From positions 1 to 64,000 of the forward strand of contig NZ_JABERD010000005.1 in assembly GCF_013044505.1 (NCBI RefSeq): a DNA stretch of 64,000 nt. Direction: 5' to 3'. The position numbers and the translations under genes were made by a program. Numbering within the stretch: the first letter of the stretch is position 1; every line of letters starts with the position of its first letter. Of the stretch, positions 33,652 through 45,983 are shown in pieces. The stretch is from Streptomyces sp. S3(2020). GTDB lineage: Bacteria > Actinomycetota > Actinomycetes > Streptomycetales > Streptomycetaceae. The notes under the pieces are model-generated. The model was not told the DNA's origin. It ran no database searches and was given only the letters and a program-made list of their open reading frames with translations.

Positions 33652-34512
33652 ATGGACCTGCGCGCGTATCTGGTGCTGTGGTGCGCGGTGTTCGGCGCCG
33701 TCGCGGTGGTCGGGTACGCCCGGTCACTGGCCGGGACGACGAAAGCGCAGCGGGCGGTGCGGGTCATGGGGCGGATCGAGCAGGTCCGCGAGCCCCGGCA
33801 CGGAAGCTCCGCGAGGGACGGGATACCCGTGGTCGTCTCCTTCCGGGATCCGTCCACCGGGCAGGAGTCCACCGTGACGAACGACCGTGACCACGGTGAG
33901 CGGATCACGGCGGCCTGGACGGGCCGGGAGATCGGCGTCCGCTACCCGCGCGCGAGACCGCACGCCTACCGGTTCGTCGGCGACCTGACGGCGGGCCGGC
34001 GCGGGCTCGGGTGGCCGAACTTCGCGCTCTTCCTGGTCTACGTCGGACTGGTGACGTTCGCCGCGATCGACCGGGGCTGGCCGTGGGCCCTGATCGGCTT
34101 CGGCGGACCCTGGACCCTCAGCGGCTTGTGGTACCTGCCCCAGAGCGCACGCGCGGTGAGCCGTCGTATCGACAGACTGAACTCCCGACCCCCTGTTCAG
34201 GGCCGTGTCATCGCCGTGCTCACGGACACCAGCACCGACAGCGAGGGCTCCACCTCGACCAGCCACACGCCGGTCGTCTCCTTCACCACCCACGAAGGCA
34301 CGACCGTCACCGCCTACTGCACCGACGACCTGCCCGACCCGGTGAACTCCTACGGCCGCGACGTCACCATCCACTACGCCCCCGACGACCCCGCCGTCTT
34401 CACCCCCGACCTCGCGGCCGAAAACCGTTCCCGCACACTCGAAATGACCTGCGGCACCGTGATGCTGCTCCTCGGTGGGGCGTCGGTCGTCGCCGGTGCG
34501 GTGCTGCTGTGA
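33652..34512 (+). CDS. DUF3592-like membrane protein
   Basis: 286 residues with an N-terminal membrane helix and two DUF3592-like beta segments (GRIEQVREP and GRVIAVLTD with V-V-S-F). Central hydrophobic segments lie at about residues 122-150, with one more at the C-terminal end. A GAGGAGAAGG ribosome site lies before ATG 33652. The function is unknown. Confidence 0.75.
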   Translation: MDLRAYLVLWCAVFGAVAVVGYARSLAGTTKAQRAVRVMGRIEQVREPRHGSSARDGIPVVVSFRDPSTGQESTVTNDRDHGERITAAWTGREIGVRYPRARPHAYRFVGDLTAGRRGLGWPNFALFLVYVGLVTFAAIDRGWPWALIGFGGPWTLSGLWYLPQSARAVSRRIDRLNSRPPVQGRVIAVLTDTSTDSEGSTSTSHTPVVSFTTHEGTTVTAYCTDDLPDPVNSYGRDVTIHYAPDDPAVFTPDLAAENRSRTLEMTCGTVMLLLGGASVVAGAVLL

Positions 34513-34589
34513 CGCGCGACGAGCGGCGTACGCCGGGACCGAACGCACCCGTGCTGTCGCCGCACACACTCAACGAAGGGTTGTCCGAC

Positions 34590-34910
34590 ATGGAGCCAGT
34601 GGTCTTCGAACACGGCATCGTCCATCTGCGGGTCGACCGCGGAGTCTTCGAGCTGTTCCGGCGCGGCAACACCATCGGGCCGTACCGGGCCCCGCTGGAC
34701 TGGGTGAAAGTGCGCACCGAGGCCCGAAGACGCGATGTCACCCGGCTGTACTTCGGCTACGTCGACCAGGCGGACGAGCCGATCTACGCGAGCTCGACGC
34801 CGTCCGGTCCCGTGTTCGCCACCGTCGACATCCCGACCGCGGACGAGCCCCTCTACCGTGCCCACTTCACCAGGCTCGCCCGACTGTCCGACCGCTTGGT
34901 CTCGAAGTAG
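34590..34910 (+). CDS. Small unknown protein
   Basis: 106 residues from ATG 34590, which has GAAGG at 34575-34579. An upstream in-frame GTG at 34509 would overlap the previous stop and add 27 residues, but those have no protein-like character. The sequence is soluble and mixed alpha/beta, with no recognised family. It follows the DUF3592-like gene closely and is probably co-transcribed. Confidence 0.6.
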   Translation: MEPVVFEHGIVHLRVDRGVFELFRRGNTIGPYRAPLDWVKVRTEARRRDVTRLYFGYVDQADEPIYASSTPSGPVFATVDIPTADEPLYRAHFTRLARLSDRLVSK

Positions 34911-34943
34911 TCCCGTGCCAGGTCGACCTGGACCGTCGCGGAC

Positions 34944-36282
<1,339 letters not shown>

Positions 36283-36289
36283 CAGAGCC

Positions 36290-36798
36290 GCCCGCCCTCG
36301 ATCCCGGCCCCGGTCCGTCGGCGTGGCCGAGGCTCTCCGGCGGGTGGACTGCGGGGAGGCGACGGCGGACCCGGCCGCCGGGCGCAGTACTCCGCCGACG
36401 CCTCCGACCATCGGCGCATCCCACTGGCGGTGGTCCTCCCGCGCGAACGGCGGCACATCCTCGACGCGATCCCCGTCTGCCGCCACCTGGGCGCGCCGGT
36501 GACCGTGCGCGGAGAGGGCACCACTACCTCGGGGCAGGGCGTCGGCTCCGGGGTCGCCCCGGCACCCTCCCGGTCCTCGACGACCTCCAGACGGCCACCG
36601 CTGCGCCCGGCTTTGTCCACGCACAGCCGCCGCATCTCCCTCGCCGCGGGCGAACAGGTCCTGCTGCCCGTCGTACGCGACGCCTCCCCGGGCACCCGGG
36701 TCCTCGCGCACGGCTTCAGCCACCGTGTCCAGATCGGCGACCACACCGACCGCGAGGGCGCCCACCTGGCCCGGCTCATCGCCTCGGCGCCGGGGTGA
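36290..36798 (+). pseudogene. Decayed FAD-linked oxidase with Fe-S C-terminus (remnant)
   Basis: Three separated pieces are recognisable. Near 36330 is the residue string VAEALRR, then in another frame QYSADASDHRRIPLAVVLP and HLGAPVTVRGEGTTTSGQG, the FAD_binding_4 core, ending in GVGSGV. The last part (ISLAAGEQVLLPVVRDA, then TRVLAHGFSHRVQIGDH) matches the C-terminal end of FAD/Fe-S oxidoreductases, where the family norm is DGFSCRTQ. The oxidase and Fe-S middle sections, normally several hundred residues, have been deleted. Confidence 0.75.
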
Positions 36799-36971
36799 GG
36801 CCTCCTGGCGCGGCACAGAGGCGGGGCCCGGCGAACCATGCCGAACGCGCCGCCGCTCCCCGCGGTCAGGTGACGTATTCGTCGCCGAAGGCGATTGCCG
36901 CGACCGTGACCTGACCGTGCACGGCACGGCGAGGCCGCCCGCGCCCAGGACGGAGGACTCCCGGGCCCGGT

Positions 36972-37880
36972 TCAGCGGCGGGTCAGCATGCTGACCCCGT
37001 TGGCCGCGACGACCGCCCCGATCGCCGCCCACTCCAGGCCGCCCAGCCCCTCTCCGAGGCCGATCCAGCCGACGAGCGCGGCGAGCAGCGGGTTGACGCT
37101 CATGAAGAGACCGAAGGCCTGGGCGGGCACACGGCGCAGGGTGAACAGGTCCGCGAGGTAGGGGACGGCCGAGGAGAGCACACCGGCCGCCACCGCGCAG
37201 CCGACGGCGGCGAGGGTCGGCGGGTGGTGGAGGACCACGACGGCCCCGACGGGTAGGAACATCACGGCGGAGACGAGGGAGGCCGCCGCCGAGCCCTGCG
37301 CGCCGGGGACCCGCTGGCCCACGGTCCGGTTGAGCAGGATGTACGAGGCCCAGCAGCACGCGGCGAGCAGACCGAGCCCGAGCCCCACGTAGTCGGTGGA
37401 CGGCTGCGGCCGCATCAGCGTGACCGCGCCCGCGGCGGCGGCCACGGCGCACACCGCGTCGATCCGGCGGCGCGCCCCGGACAGGGCGATGGCAAGCGGG
37501 CCGAGGAACTCCAGGGTCACCGCGAGGCCGAGTCCGACACGGTCGATGGCGGTGTACAGGGAGAGGTTCATGGTGCCGAACACCAGGGCCAGCGCCAGCA
37601 CCGGACGCCACTGCCACCAGGTGAGGCTGCGCAGCCTCGGCCGTCCGACGACCATCAGGACGGCCGCGGCGACGTACTGGCGGACCGCGACGACCCCGAC
37701 CGGCCCGAGCACCGGGAAGGCCAGCGAGCCGATCGCGGCGCCGGTCTGGTTGGACAGCCCGCTGCCGATCATCGTGGCCACGCCGGCCAGCCGCCCTCGG
37801 GGCTGCTCGGGGGACAGGGGGACGGTTGAACGCCGTACGACGGAAGCGGAATCGGAGGCAGGAAGGGTAGCGGCTCGCAT
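36972..37880 (-). CDS. EamA/RhtA-family amino-acid or metabolite exporter
   Basis: 302 residues with about ten membrane segments in two EamA repeats, as in RhtA and related exporters. ATG 37880 was chosen; an in-frame ATG at 37925 would add 15 residues but would almost reach the divergent LysR gene. It diverges from that LysR regulator with a 68-bp gap, a layout typical of LysR-controlled exporters. The exported compound is unknown. Confidence 0.88.
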   Translation of the reverse strand: MRAATLPASDSASVVRRSTVPLSPEQPRGRLAGVATMIGSGLSNQTGAAIGSLAFPVLGPVGVVAVRQYVAAAVLMVVGRPRLRSLTWWQWRPVLALALVFGTMNLSLYTAIDRVGLGLAVTLEFLGPLAIALSGARRRIDAVCAVAAAAGAVTLMRPQPSTDYVGLGLGLLAACCWASYILLNRTVGQRVPGAQGSAAASLVSAVMFLPVGAVVVLHHPPTLAAVGCAVAAGVLSSAVPYLADLFTLRRVPAQAFGLFMSVNPLLAALVGWIGLGEGLGGLEWAAIGAVVAANGVSMLTRR

Positions 37881-37948
37881 GTCCCGATCGTGCGGCACCC
37901 AGACCGCTGCGCAAAATGCATCCACTACTCGATCTATACACTTGACGC

Positions 37949-38806
37949 ATGGATCTGGAGCTACGACACCTCCGCTGCCTGGTGGCCATCGTCGACGAGG
38001 GCACCTTCACCGACGCGGCCATCGCCCTCGGTGTCTCCCAGGCGGCCGTCTCCCGCACTCTGGCCTCGCTCGAACGCGCCCTGGGTGTACGGCTGTTGCG
38101 CCGCACCTCGCGCGAGGTGACGCCGACGGCCACCGGGCTGCGGGTGGTCGCGCACGCCAGAAGGGTGCTCGCCGAGACGGAGGACCTGGTCCGGGAGGCC
38201 ACCTCCGGACATTCCAGCCTGCGCATCGGCTACGCATGGTCGGCGCTCGGCCGCCACACATCCACCTTCCAGCGCCGCTGGACGAAGGCGCACCCGGCCA
38301 CCGACCTGCACCTGGTCCGCCTCAACTCCGCCACCGCCGGCCTCGCGGAGGGCGCCTGCGACCTCGCGGTGGTGCGCCGGGACCTGGACGACCGCCGGTT
38401 CGACTCGGCCATCGTCGGCCTGGAACGGCGGATGGCGGCCGTCTCCACGGACGACGTACTCGCCACCGGCGGAAGCCCCGTCCGGCTCGCCGACCTGGCC
38501 GAACGCACCCTGCTGGTCGACCGGCGGACCGGGACGACCACCCCGGAGCTGTGGCCGCCCGACTCCCGTCCGGCAACCGAGGACACCCACGACGTCGACG
38601 ACTGGCTCACCGTGATCTCCAGCGGCCGGTGCATCGGCATGACGGCGGAGTCCACCGCCCACCAGTACCCGCGGCCCGGTGTCGTCTACCTCCCGGTGCT
38701 CGACGCGGAACCGATCGCCGTACGGCTCGCCTGGTGGCGGGACGACCCGCATCCCGCCACCCAGTCCGCGGTGGAACTCCTCACCGAGCTGTACCGCACC
38801 GGCTGA
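37949..38806 (+). CDS. LysR-family transcriptional regulator
   Basis: 285 residues with the LysR helix-turn-helix (FTDAAIALGVSQAAVSRTLA, about residues 16-35) and a substrate-binding effector domain. TACACT at 37937-37942 is a -10-like element 6 nt before the ATG, so the message may be leaderless. It should control the divergent EamA exporter gene; the ligand is unknown. Confidence 0.92.
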   Translation: MDLELRHLRCLVAIVDEGTFTDAAIALGVSQAAVSRTLASLERALGVRLLRRTSREVTPTATGLRVVAHARRVLAETEDLVREATSGHSSLRIGYAWSALGRHTSTFQRRWTKAHPATDLHLVRLNSATAGLAEGACDLAVVRRDLDDRRFDSAIVGLERRMAAVSTDDVLATGGSPVRLADLAERTLLVDRRTGTTTPELWPPDSRPATEDTHDVDDWLTVISSGRCIGMTAESTAHQYPRPGVVYLPVLDAEPIAVRLAWWRDDPHPATQSAVELLTELYRTG

Positions 38807-38815
38807 CCCGTCACG

Positions 38816-39604
38816 TCAGCGCGGCCGGCCCCGCCCGAGCCGCCGGACACCCTCGACGATGTCCCGCGGCGTACGACAGCCGCAGATGCCCCTCCCCCGC
38901 CGCGCCCCGTACGCCTGGCGCATCCGGCGGATGTCGGCGTCGGCGGTGCTCAGCGCGGTCAACGCGGCACGCTGTACAGCCGAGTTGACGGAACCGTTGA
39001 CTGTGGCGTGCACGCGGGCGGCGGCCGATACGACGTCCCGGGGGCCCGTGAGGTAGCCGAGCCGCCAGCCGGTCATGGCGTAGCTCTTGGAGAAGGTCTG
39101 GCAGTACAGGGTGCGTCCGGCGAGGCCGGGCACGTGGAGCGCGGAGACGAACGGCTCGGCCGTGTGAACGAGTTCGCTGTACGCCTCGTCGGCCAGGACC
39201 AAGGTCGCGCCGGTCGGGTTGGAGGGGTTGCAGAAGACGAACAGGTCGGCCCGGAGCGGGACGAACACGCACTCCCCGCCCGCCAGTTGGACCAGGTCGG
39301 AGTAGAGCGAGTAGGTCGGGTCGGGCAGCACCACGCGGTCGCCGGGGTTGACGATCGCCAGGATCGCGGCGGCGAGGGCCGCGCGGAGTTCGGGGTCGCC
39401 CTGCGGGTTGGTGTAGTGGGTGTGGCCGTCCGCCGGCGCCTGGGCTGCGGCGGCCCGGACGTGGGGCGGGGTCGCGAAGTCGGGTTCTCCTATGGCGAGG
39501 GAGATCAGTCCGGCGCGGGAGGCGGGCTGGGCGGTGCGCAGGGAGGTGCGCTCGATGCGCCGGACCGCCTCGGAGGGCTGGAAGGTCGCGGTGGTGACCG
39601 TCAT
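38816..39604 (-). pseudogene. Decayed class I aminotransferase with internal deletions
   Basis: The frame is open for 262 codons from ATG 39604, but family sequence is missing in blocks: LAAAILAIVNPGDRVVLPDP joins two segments too early, and VFCNPSNPTGATLVLADEAY lacks the strand and helix between the Asn-Pro motif and the Asp-Glu-Ala motif. The PLP-binding region FSKSYAMTGWRLGYL survives. The C-terminal third ends in unrelated sequence after MRQAYGARR. Normal length is about 390 residues. It overlaps the stop of the dehydrogenase remnant (ATGA), showing that the two were once an operon. Confidence 0.8.
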
Positions 39605-40540
39605 TCCAGGCCTCCGAGCACTCGCTTGTTGAACTGGTCCATGTCGGACACCTCGGTGGCGTCGGCCGGCGCGAGGTCGTAGGTGGGCGAGCCCTCGGTG
39701 ACGGCGGTCTCCAGAGCCGCGCGCACCTTGCGGGCCAGGCCCAGGGGCTGGAGATCCGGGCACCAGTCGAGCAGGTCGGTCAGGGCCAGCCAGGCGCCGG
39801 TGGGGTTGGAACGGCGGCTGCCGGTGCGGGGCGGTGCCGTCGGCGGGCTCGAACAGGGCGGTGATGCCCTCGGTGACGATCAGGCCCGGCAGTTCGGGGT
39901 ACTTGACCAGTTCGTAGGCGGCCCGGTCGACGTCGGCGCGGGCGGTGCCGCTCTCGTGGGCGGTACGGCGCCACAGCCGGGAGGTGGCGAAGACGCTCGC
40001 CTTGTCGACGCTGATCGCGCGCCGGTCGGGGCGCCGGGCGGCGTACTCGGCGGCGATGGCGAACACCTCGCGCACCCGGTCCGGTTCGAGGACGACCCGG
40101 TCCTCGGCGGGCCGGACACCGTCCGGCTCCTGGCGGCGGTCGGGGCTCGCGTAGGCACCGCCGGTGATGTTGCGGACGATCACCACGTCCTCGCCGCCAT
40201 CGCCGTCGCCGGGCACCCACACCGTGCGGATGCTGATCCGCAGGTCGAAGAGGTGCCGCAGTTCGATGAGCGCGGCCTCGGGGTTGGGGCATTCGGCGGC
40301 GGTGACACCGGGGTACGTGCCGACCGCGCCGGAGAGGACGACGTCGGCCTCGCGGCAGCCGGCGACGGTCTCCGGAGGCAGGATCGAGCCGGTGGTCCGC
40401 CAGCCGGTGGTGCCATAGGGGAAGGGACCGCTCAGGGTGATGGGGGCACCGTCGGCCTGGAGGCGGCGCAGACAGGTGAGGGGGCCGTCGAGGATCTCCG
40501 AGCCGATTCCGTCACCGGGGAGGAGGGCGATGGTGGTCAT
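39601..40540 (-). pseudogene. Decayed isopropylmalate/isocitrate dehydrogenase-like gene
   Basis: The N-terminus MTTIALLPGDGIGSEILDG and VLSGAVG are normal for the LeuB family. The conserved region after LRISIRTVW is shortened, and after ALFEPADGTAP the frame is lost. The true C-terminal part (SNPTGAWLALTDLLDWCPD to DMDQFNKRVLGGLE) is present in another frame and ends at TGA 39603-39601. Frame shift plus deletions make an active enzyme unlikely. Confidence 0.82.
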
Positions 40541-40712
40541 GGCAGCAGCAGACTCCGCGTGGTGGCGGACATGATGGCGGCGGCGGCCCGGGGGCCGACG
40601 TGGTGTTCGAGGTCGCCGCCGAAGGCCAGCAAGGATGCGGGGTAGTTCGCGGTGAGCGTCAGGCTGGAGTGCTCGTCAGTGCCAAGCGCCCCAATACCCG
40701 TCGCCGACGCCG
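40537..40712 (-). pseudogene. C-terminal scrap of an unidentified upstream enzyme
   Basis: A protein-like frame (ALGTDEHSSLTLTANYPASL, then AAAAIMSATTRSLLLP) ends at TGA 40539-40537, which overlaps the ATG of the dehydrogenase remnant in the usual operon fashion. No start or upstream body is left. The family was not recognised. It is probably the tail of a lost first gene of this operon. Confidence 0.5.
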
Positions 40713-40811
40713 TTCGCCTCGCACGAAGCCCGAGGGTCCCATAGGGTCGCGGTGCCTCCTTCGAAACGAAGGCAGCGCGGTCCTCACGGCTCGACCGGTC
40801 AGGAGTGCCCC

Positions 40812-41270
40812 ATGTCAGGACAGTTCGAAGCGGTGGTCGAGGTCGACCGGCCCGTGGAGGAGGTGTTCGCCTACCTCGCCGACGGGCGCAACGATCCCCA
40901 GTTCAGCCCCCGGGTGCTCAAGATCGAACGGATTCCCGACACGCCCACCGCCGTGGGAACGGTCTTCGAGAGCACGGTCAAGGACGCCGGAATGAAGACC
41001 GCCAGGCAGTTCCGCATCACCGAACTCGAAGCCCCGGTGCGGATCCGCTGGGCCGAGGTGTCGAAGAACAGTGTGGCGGTCCTCGAAGGCGGCTACGACC
41101 TGGAGGGGTTGCCCGAAGGCAGGACCCGGGTGCGCATCTTCAACGTCCTGGAGGGCCACGGGATCGGCAAACTCCTCGTCGGTCTGGCCCTCGCCGCCGC
41201 CAGGAAGGATGCGGACGCGTTCGGTACCCGGATCAAGACGGCGGCCGAGGCAGCCATCGCGCCACGCTGA
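40812..41270 (+). CDS. SRPBCC-family (polyketide cyclase/START-like) protein
   Basis: 152 residues with the typical SRPBCC start (FEAVVEVDRPVEEVFAYLAD) and a helix-grip layout with a long C-terminal helix. ATG 40812 follows AGGAG at 40801. Proteins of this fold bind hydrophobic ligands or act as small cyclases; no ligand can be deduced. It stands alone between the decayed operon and the DUF4157 gene. Confidence 0.85.
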   Translation: MSGQFEAVVEVDRPVEEVFAYLADGRNDPQFSPRVLKIERIPDTPTAVGTVFESTVKDAGMKTARQFRITELEAPVRIRWAEVSKNSVAVLEGGYDLEGLPEGRTRVRIFNVLEGHGIGKLLVGLALAAARKDADAFGTRIKTAAEAAIAPR

Positions 41271-41498
41271 CACCGGCCTCCGACGAAGCCCCACCACCAC
41301 GGCCCGCGCGGTCGCTCCGCTCCATGCCTTCTCCCGCCTTCGCACCTGTAGGCACCGTCCGCACCGCGAAACCATGCCCGCAACCGTTTCGGGGCCCGTT
41401 GACGACGGAGCCGGTCATACCGCGCCGGGCGACTTTAGGCTGGCCGCCCATCAGCGGGCGCCCCACGGTGGAGCGTCGCTGCGGGCCAAGGGGGAACG

Positions 41499-43397
41499 AT
41501 GACGGCATTCGCTTTACCCGCCGACTTACGAGCAGAACTGGAAGCCTCTTTCGGGACCGGGCTGGCGCACGTGCGGGTACATCTGCACGCGGCGGTTCCC
41601 CAGGGCGGGCCGCTGGCTTGGGCGTTGGGGGACGACATTCACCTGACGCCCGGTGCCTGGGAGCCCGGCCGCTCCTGGAGCCGACAGGTGCTGGGGCACG
41701 AGGTCGCGCACGTGGTGCAGCAACGAGCGGGCCGGGTGGGGCCCGGAAGCGACCGCGCGGCGCTGGAGGCGGAGGCGCACACCGCCGGCCGGCGCTACGC
41801 CCGCGGGCTCCCGGTACGGCTGCCCGAAGGTCCCGACGGTCCCGGTCCCGGCTGCACGCGGGCCGTGGCGACGCCCGCGTTCCAGGGGTGGAACCAGGTG
41901 ACGCCGGGCCAACGGGCGGGCGCGGGTGTGGTCGTGGGCGCTTCCGTCTGGTCGTCCCCGACCGCCTCGCAGGACGCCTTCATCGGCCAGAACAACATCA
42001 ATTACGCCGCGGCCCCCGCCGCCACCGATCCGCCGGTGTCGTTCCTCAACCCCACCGGGCAGCTCCGCCTCGTCTCGGCCGACCCGGCGGGCGTCACCCT
42101 GCGCGTGTCGGCGAACGGCCGGCTGGCGATCGAGGACTGTCAGCTCACGGCCCGCCAACCGAAGGTCTTCTACGCCACCCAGGCACTCATCGACGAGAGC
42201 AACGCCTGGCGGCGCGCGCTGGGCGAGGCCGTCGAGCTGGTGCCCGACTCCCCGCTCGAGAACCAGACCGTCACCGTGAACGGGCAGGTCCTGCGCAGGG
42301 TGACCGCCCGCCTCGCCGCCTGGGGCGGGCGCGGAATCGCCGCGGTGGGACAGCAGAACTGCAACGACATCGTCAGCGGTGCCCTGGGCGCCGGCGAGCT
42401 GGAGGTCGCCGCGCCGGACGGCATCGGCGCGCTGCCCGTGCTGCTGCCTGAATTCGAGATCGCCCGCTTCCTCGTCAACCCGGCTCCACCAGCGGTCACC
42501 GGTGCCCCGCACAGCATCCAACAGGCCGACTCCGCCCGGGTCATCGCCACGGCGTACGGCACGGCACTGCGCACCGACACCTGGCGGATGGTCGCGGGCA
42601 CACCGGCGAACCGCCACTTCGGGGTGAACCAGTACGTGCGGCCCGACGTCGGCGAGACGTTCATGACCATCTCTCTGCAAGCCATCCCGGCCGGAGGCAC
42701 ACTGGCACACCCCGAACTCAGCACCGACCACAGCCGGGCCGGAGCCCCCGTCCTGGACCTGACCTCCTTCTGGAGCGCCCACTACGCCGGCGTGGTGATA
42801 CGGGACGGCGACGACGTGATCACGCTGGAGAACTACGCCCGCAACAAGGAGGACGCGCCCAGCGACGACGCCCGCGCCCGCGTCGGCCACTACTTCCAGA
42901 TGTACGACACCAGCCCCGGTGCCCCGCTCGCCCACACCTTCCACGGCTCCTGGACCTCGGCCGCGGTCCGCCCCGTCAACGCCGCTCTCCCGGGCGACGC
43001 GGCGAAGCCCGCCGGCACCACGCACCGGCCGGTGCCCAACGGCGTGAAGTCCTTCACCAACCCGCTGACCGTCCGGACGAACCTGACCGGCTTGGGCTAC
43101 GACGTGCAACTGCCGGGCCTCCTCGCGAATCAGACCGACGATCAGCTGCGCACCGCGTACACCGCGGCGGCGGGCGGCGCGGCGGTCAGCCCGCTCATCC
43201 AGCTCAGGACCGTGGGCAAGGGACGGCTCTACGCCCACCGACTGGAAGCACTGAACAAGCGGGTGCCGGTAGGTGACGTCGACCCCTGGATGAAGCTGCT
43301 GAGCATGATGAGCGACCCGGCCTTCGGCACGGACCGCCGGCTGCGCGGTTTCGTCACCCACACCCTGGCGGCGTTCACCGCGCTGCCTACCAAGTAG
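41499..43397 (+). CDS. DUF4157-domain protein, possible contractile-injection-system cargo or toxin
   Basis: 632 residues. Residues 1-90 form a DUF4157 domain with the metallopeptidase-like HEVAHVVQQ (His67, Glu68, His71). The rest is unrecognised, but NCND (Cys288), AHYAGVV (His428) and LENYA (Asn445) are spaced and set as in NlpC/P60 or papain-fold Cys-His-Asn enzymes. DUF4157 is a known marker of proteins loaded into extracellular contractile injection systems. There is no signal peptide, consistent with cargo loading, and no such system is encoded in the window. A GGGGGAACG-type ribosome site precedes the ATG. The toxin role is inferred. Confidence 0.8.
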   Translation: MTAFALPADLRAELEASFGTGLAHVRVHLHAAVPQGGPLAWALGDDIHLTPGAWEPGRSWSRQVLGHEVAHVVQQRAGRVGPGSDRAALEAEAHTAGRRYARGLPVRLPEGPDGPGPGCTRAVATPAFQGWNQVTPGQRAGAGVVVGASVWSSPTASQDAFIGQNNINYAAAPAATDPPVSFLNPTGQLRLVSADPAGVTLRVSANGRLAIEDCQLTARQPKVFYATQALIDESNAWRRALGEAVELVPDSPLENQTVTVNGQVLRRVTARLAAWGGRGIAAVGQQNCNDIVSGALGAGELEVAAPDGIGALPVLLPEFEIARFLVNPAPPAVTGAPHSIQQADSARVIATAYGTALRTDTWRMVAGTPANRHFGVNQYVRPDVGETFMTISLQAIPAGGTLAHPELSTDHSRAGAPVLDLTSFWSAHYAGVVIRDGDDVITLENYARNKEDAPSDDARARVGHYFQMYDTSPGAPLAHTFHGSWTSAAVRPVNAALPGDAAKPAGTTHRPVPNGVKSFTNPLTVRTNLTGLGYDVQLPGLLANQTDDQLRTAYTAAAGGAAVSPLIQLRTVGKGRLYAHRLEALNKRVPVGDVDPWMKLLSMMSDPAFGTDRRLRGFVTHTLAAFTALPTK

Positions 43398-43414
43398 CCC
43401 CGTCGGGAGCCTGT

Positions 43415-43445
43415 TTGACCTGAAGTGCGATCGAGGTTCTAGCGT
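43415..43445 (+). promoter_or_regulatory. Probable vegetative promoter of the NmrA-like gene
   Basis: TTGACC (43415-43420) and TAGCGT (43440-43445) with a 19-bp spacer, 38 bp before ATG 43484. The hexamers fit a HrdB-type promoter; the spacing is a little long. Confidence 0.4.
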
Positions 43446-43483
43446 GTCCTCAAGTCGATCACGGACGCCAGGAGGGGGCACGC

Positions 43484-44317
43484 ATGATCCTCGTGACCGG
43501 AGCCACCGGCAACATAGGCAGCGCCTTGCTCAAGGAGTTGCACGCCTGCGGGACAGGGCCGCTGAGAGGGCTCACCCGTGACAGCTCACGGGCCGCCTTC
43601 CCCGAGGACGTCGACGTCGTCGAGGGCGACCTCGCGGAGCCGGAATCACTGAAGCCCGCTCTGGACGGGGTGCGTTCGCTGTTCCTCGTCTCGCGTCTGG
43701 GGCCGGATGCCGACATCCTCGAAGCCGCCCGGCTCGCGGGTGTGGAGCACGTGGTGCTGGTGTCGTCCATCACCGTCCAGACCCACCCGCACCTGGGCCC
43801 CGCGGGCGAGAACCTGGCGGTCGAGCGGCTGCTCAAGGAGAGCGGCATGGCCTGGACGATCCTGCGTCCGACGCAGTTCGCCTCGAACACGGTGATGTGG
43901 GCGGCGTCGATCCGCGCCCGTGAGACGGTCCGCGCGCCGTACGCGGACACCGCCCTGCCCACCGTCCACCCCTCCGACATCGCCTCCGTGGCGCGGGTGG
44001 CGCTGACCGAGTCCGGTCACCGGGGACGGACGTACGCCCTGACCGGTCCGGAGCTCGTGAGCCCCCGGCAGCAGGTCCAGGCTCTCGCGGCCGCACTCGG
44101 GCGGGACATACCCTTCACCGAGATCAGCCGGCGGCAGGCTCACGCTCAGTTGGCGGCGGTCTTCGGGGACGAGGGGGCGGCCGCGGTGCTCGACATCACG
44201 GGCGCGGACGTCAACGACGAGCTGCTGGCCGTACGTGACACGGTCTCACGCGTCACCGGTTCTCCGGCCAGAACGTTCGGACAGTGGGCCGCGGAGAATG
44301 TCGGCACCTTCCGCTGA
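43484..44317 (+). CDS. NmrA-like NAD(P)-binding reductase
   Basis: 277 residues of the atypical SDR/NmrA type. The N-terminal motif is VTGATGNIGSALL (residues 4-16), and the family-typical AWTILRPTQFASN lies in the middle. Proteins of this kind act as quinone or NAD(P)H-dependent reductases or redox sensors. An AGGAGGGGG ribosome site precedes the ATG. It is a single-gene unit; the substrate is unknown. Confidence 0.88.
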   Translation: MILVTGATGNIGSALLKELHACGTGPLRGLTRDSSRAAFPEDVDVVEGDLAEPESLKPALDGVRSLFLVSRLGPDADILEAARLAGVEHVVLVSSITVQTHPHLGPAGENLAVERLLKESGMAWTILRPTQFASNTVMWAASIRARETVRAPYADTALPTVHPSDIASVARVALTESGHRGRTYALTGPELVSPRQQVQALAAALGRDIPFTEISRRQAHAQLAAVFGDEGAAAVLDITGADVNDELLAVRDTVSRVTGSPARTFGQWAAENVGTFR

Positions 44318-44466
44318 CGCGCCTCGTGCTGCTCGGCGCACTCCCGCCGACCGCCCCCGAGGCAGCCGCCGCGGATCCACGGCGGACTGTGCGCTGCGGA
44401 CTCCGGGCGGCCGGCCTCGTGACATCGGGCGGTGGTAGGGCGTGACTCGGGTCGACCGGTGGCGCC

Positions 44467-45921
<1,455 letters not shown>

Positions 45922-45983
45922 TCACGGAGCACGGCGCCACCACGAGCGCCATGCTCCGCAACGGATCTCACCGGTACCGGGTA

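Noticed and set aside
36972-38806. EamA and LysR genes as further pseudogenes, because both neighbours are decayed
   Set aside because: Both read through at full family length with intact motifs.
39683-40645. Plus-strand frame across the decayed dehydrogenase
   Set aside because: Gly/Asp/Val-rich shadow of the minus-strand remnant; no ribosome site or family match.
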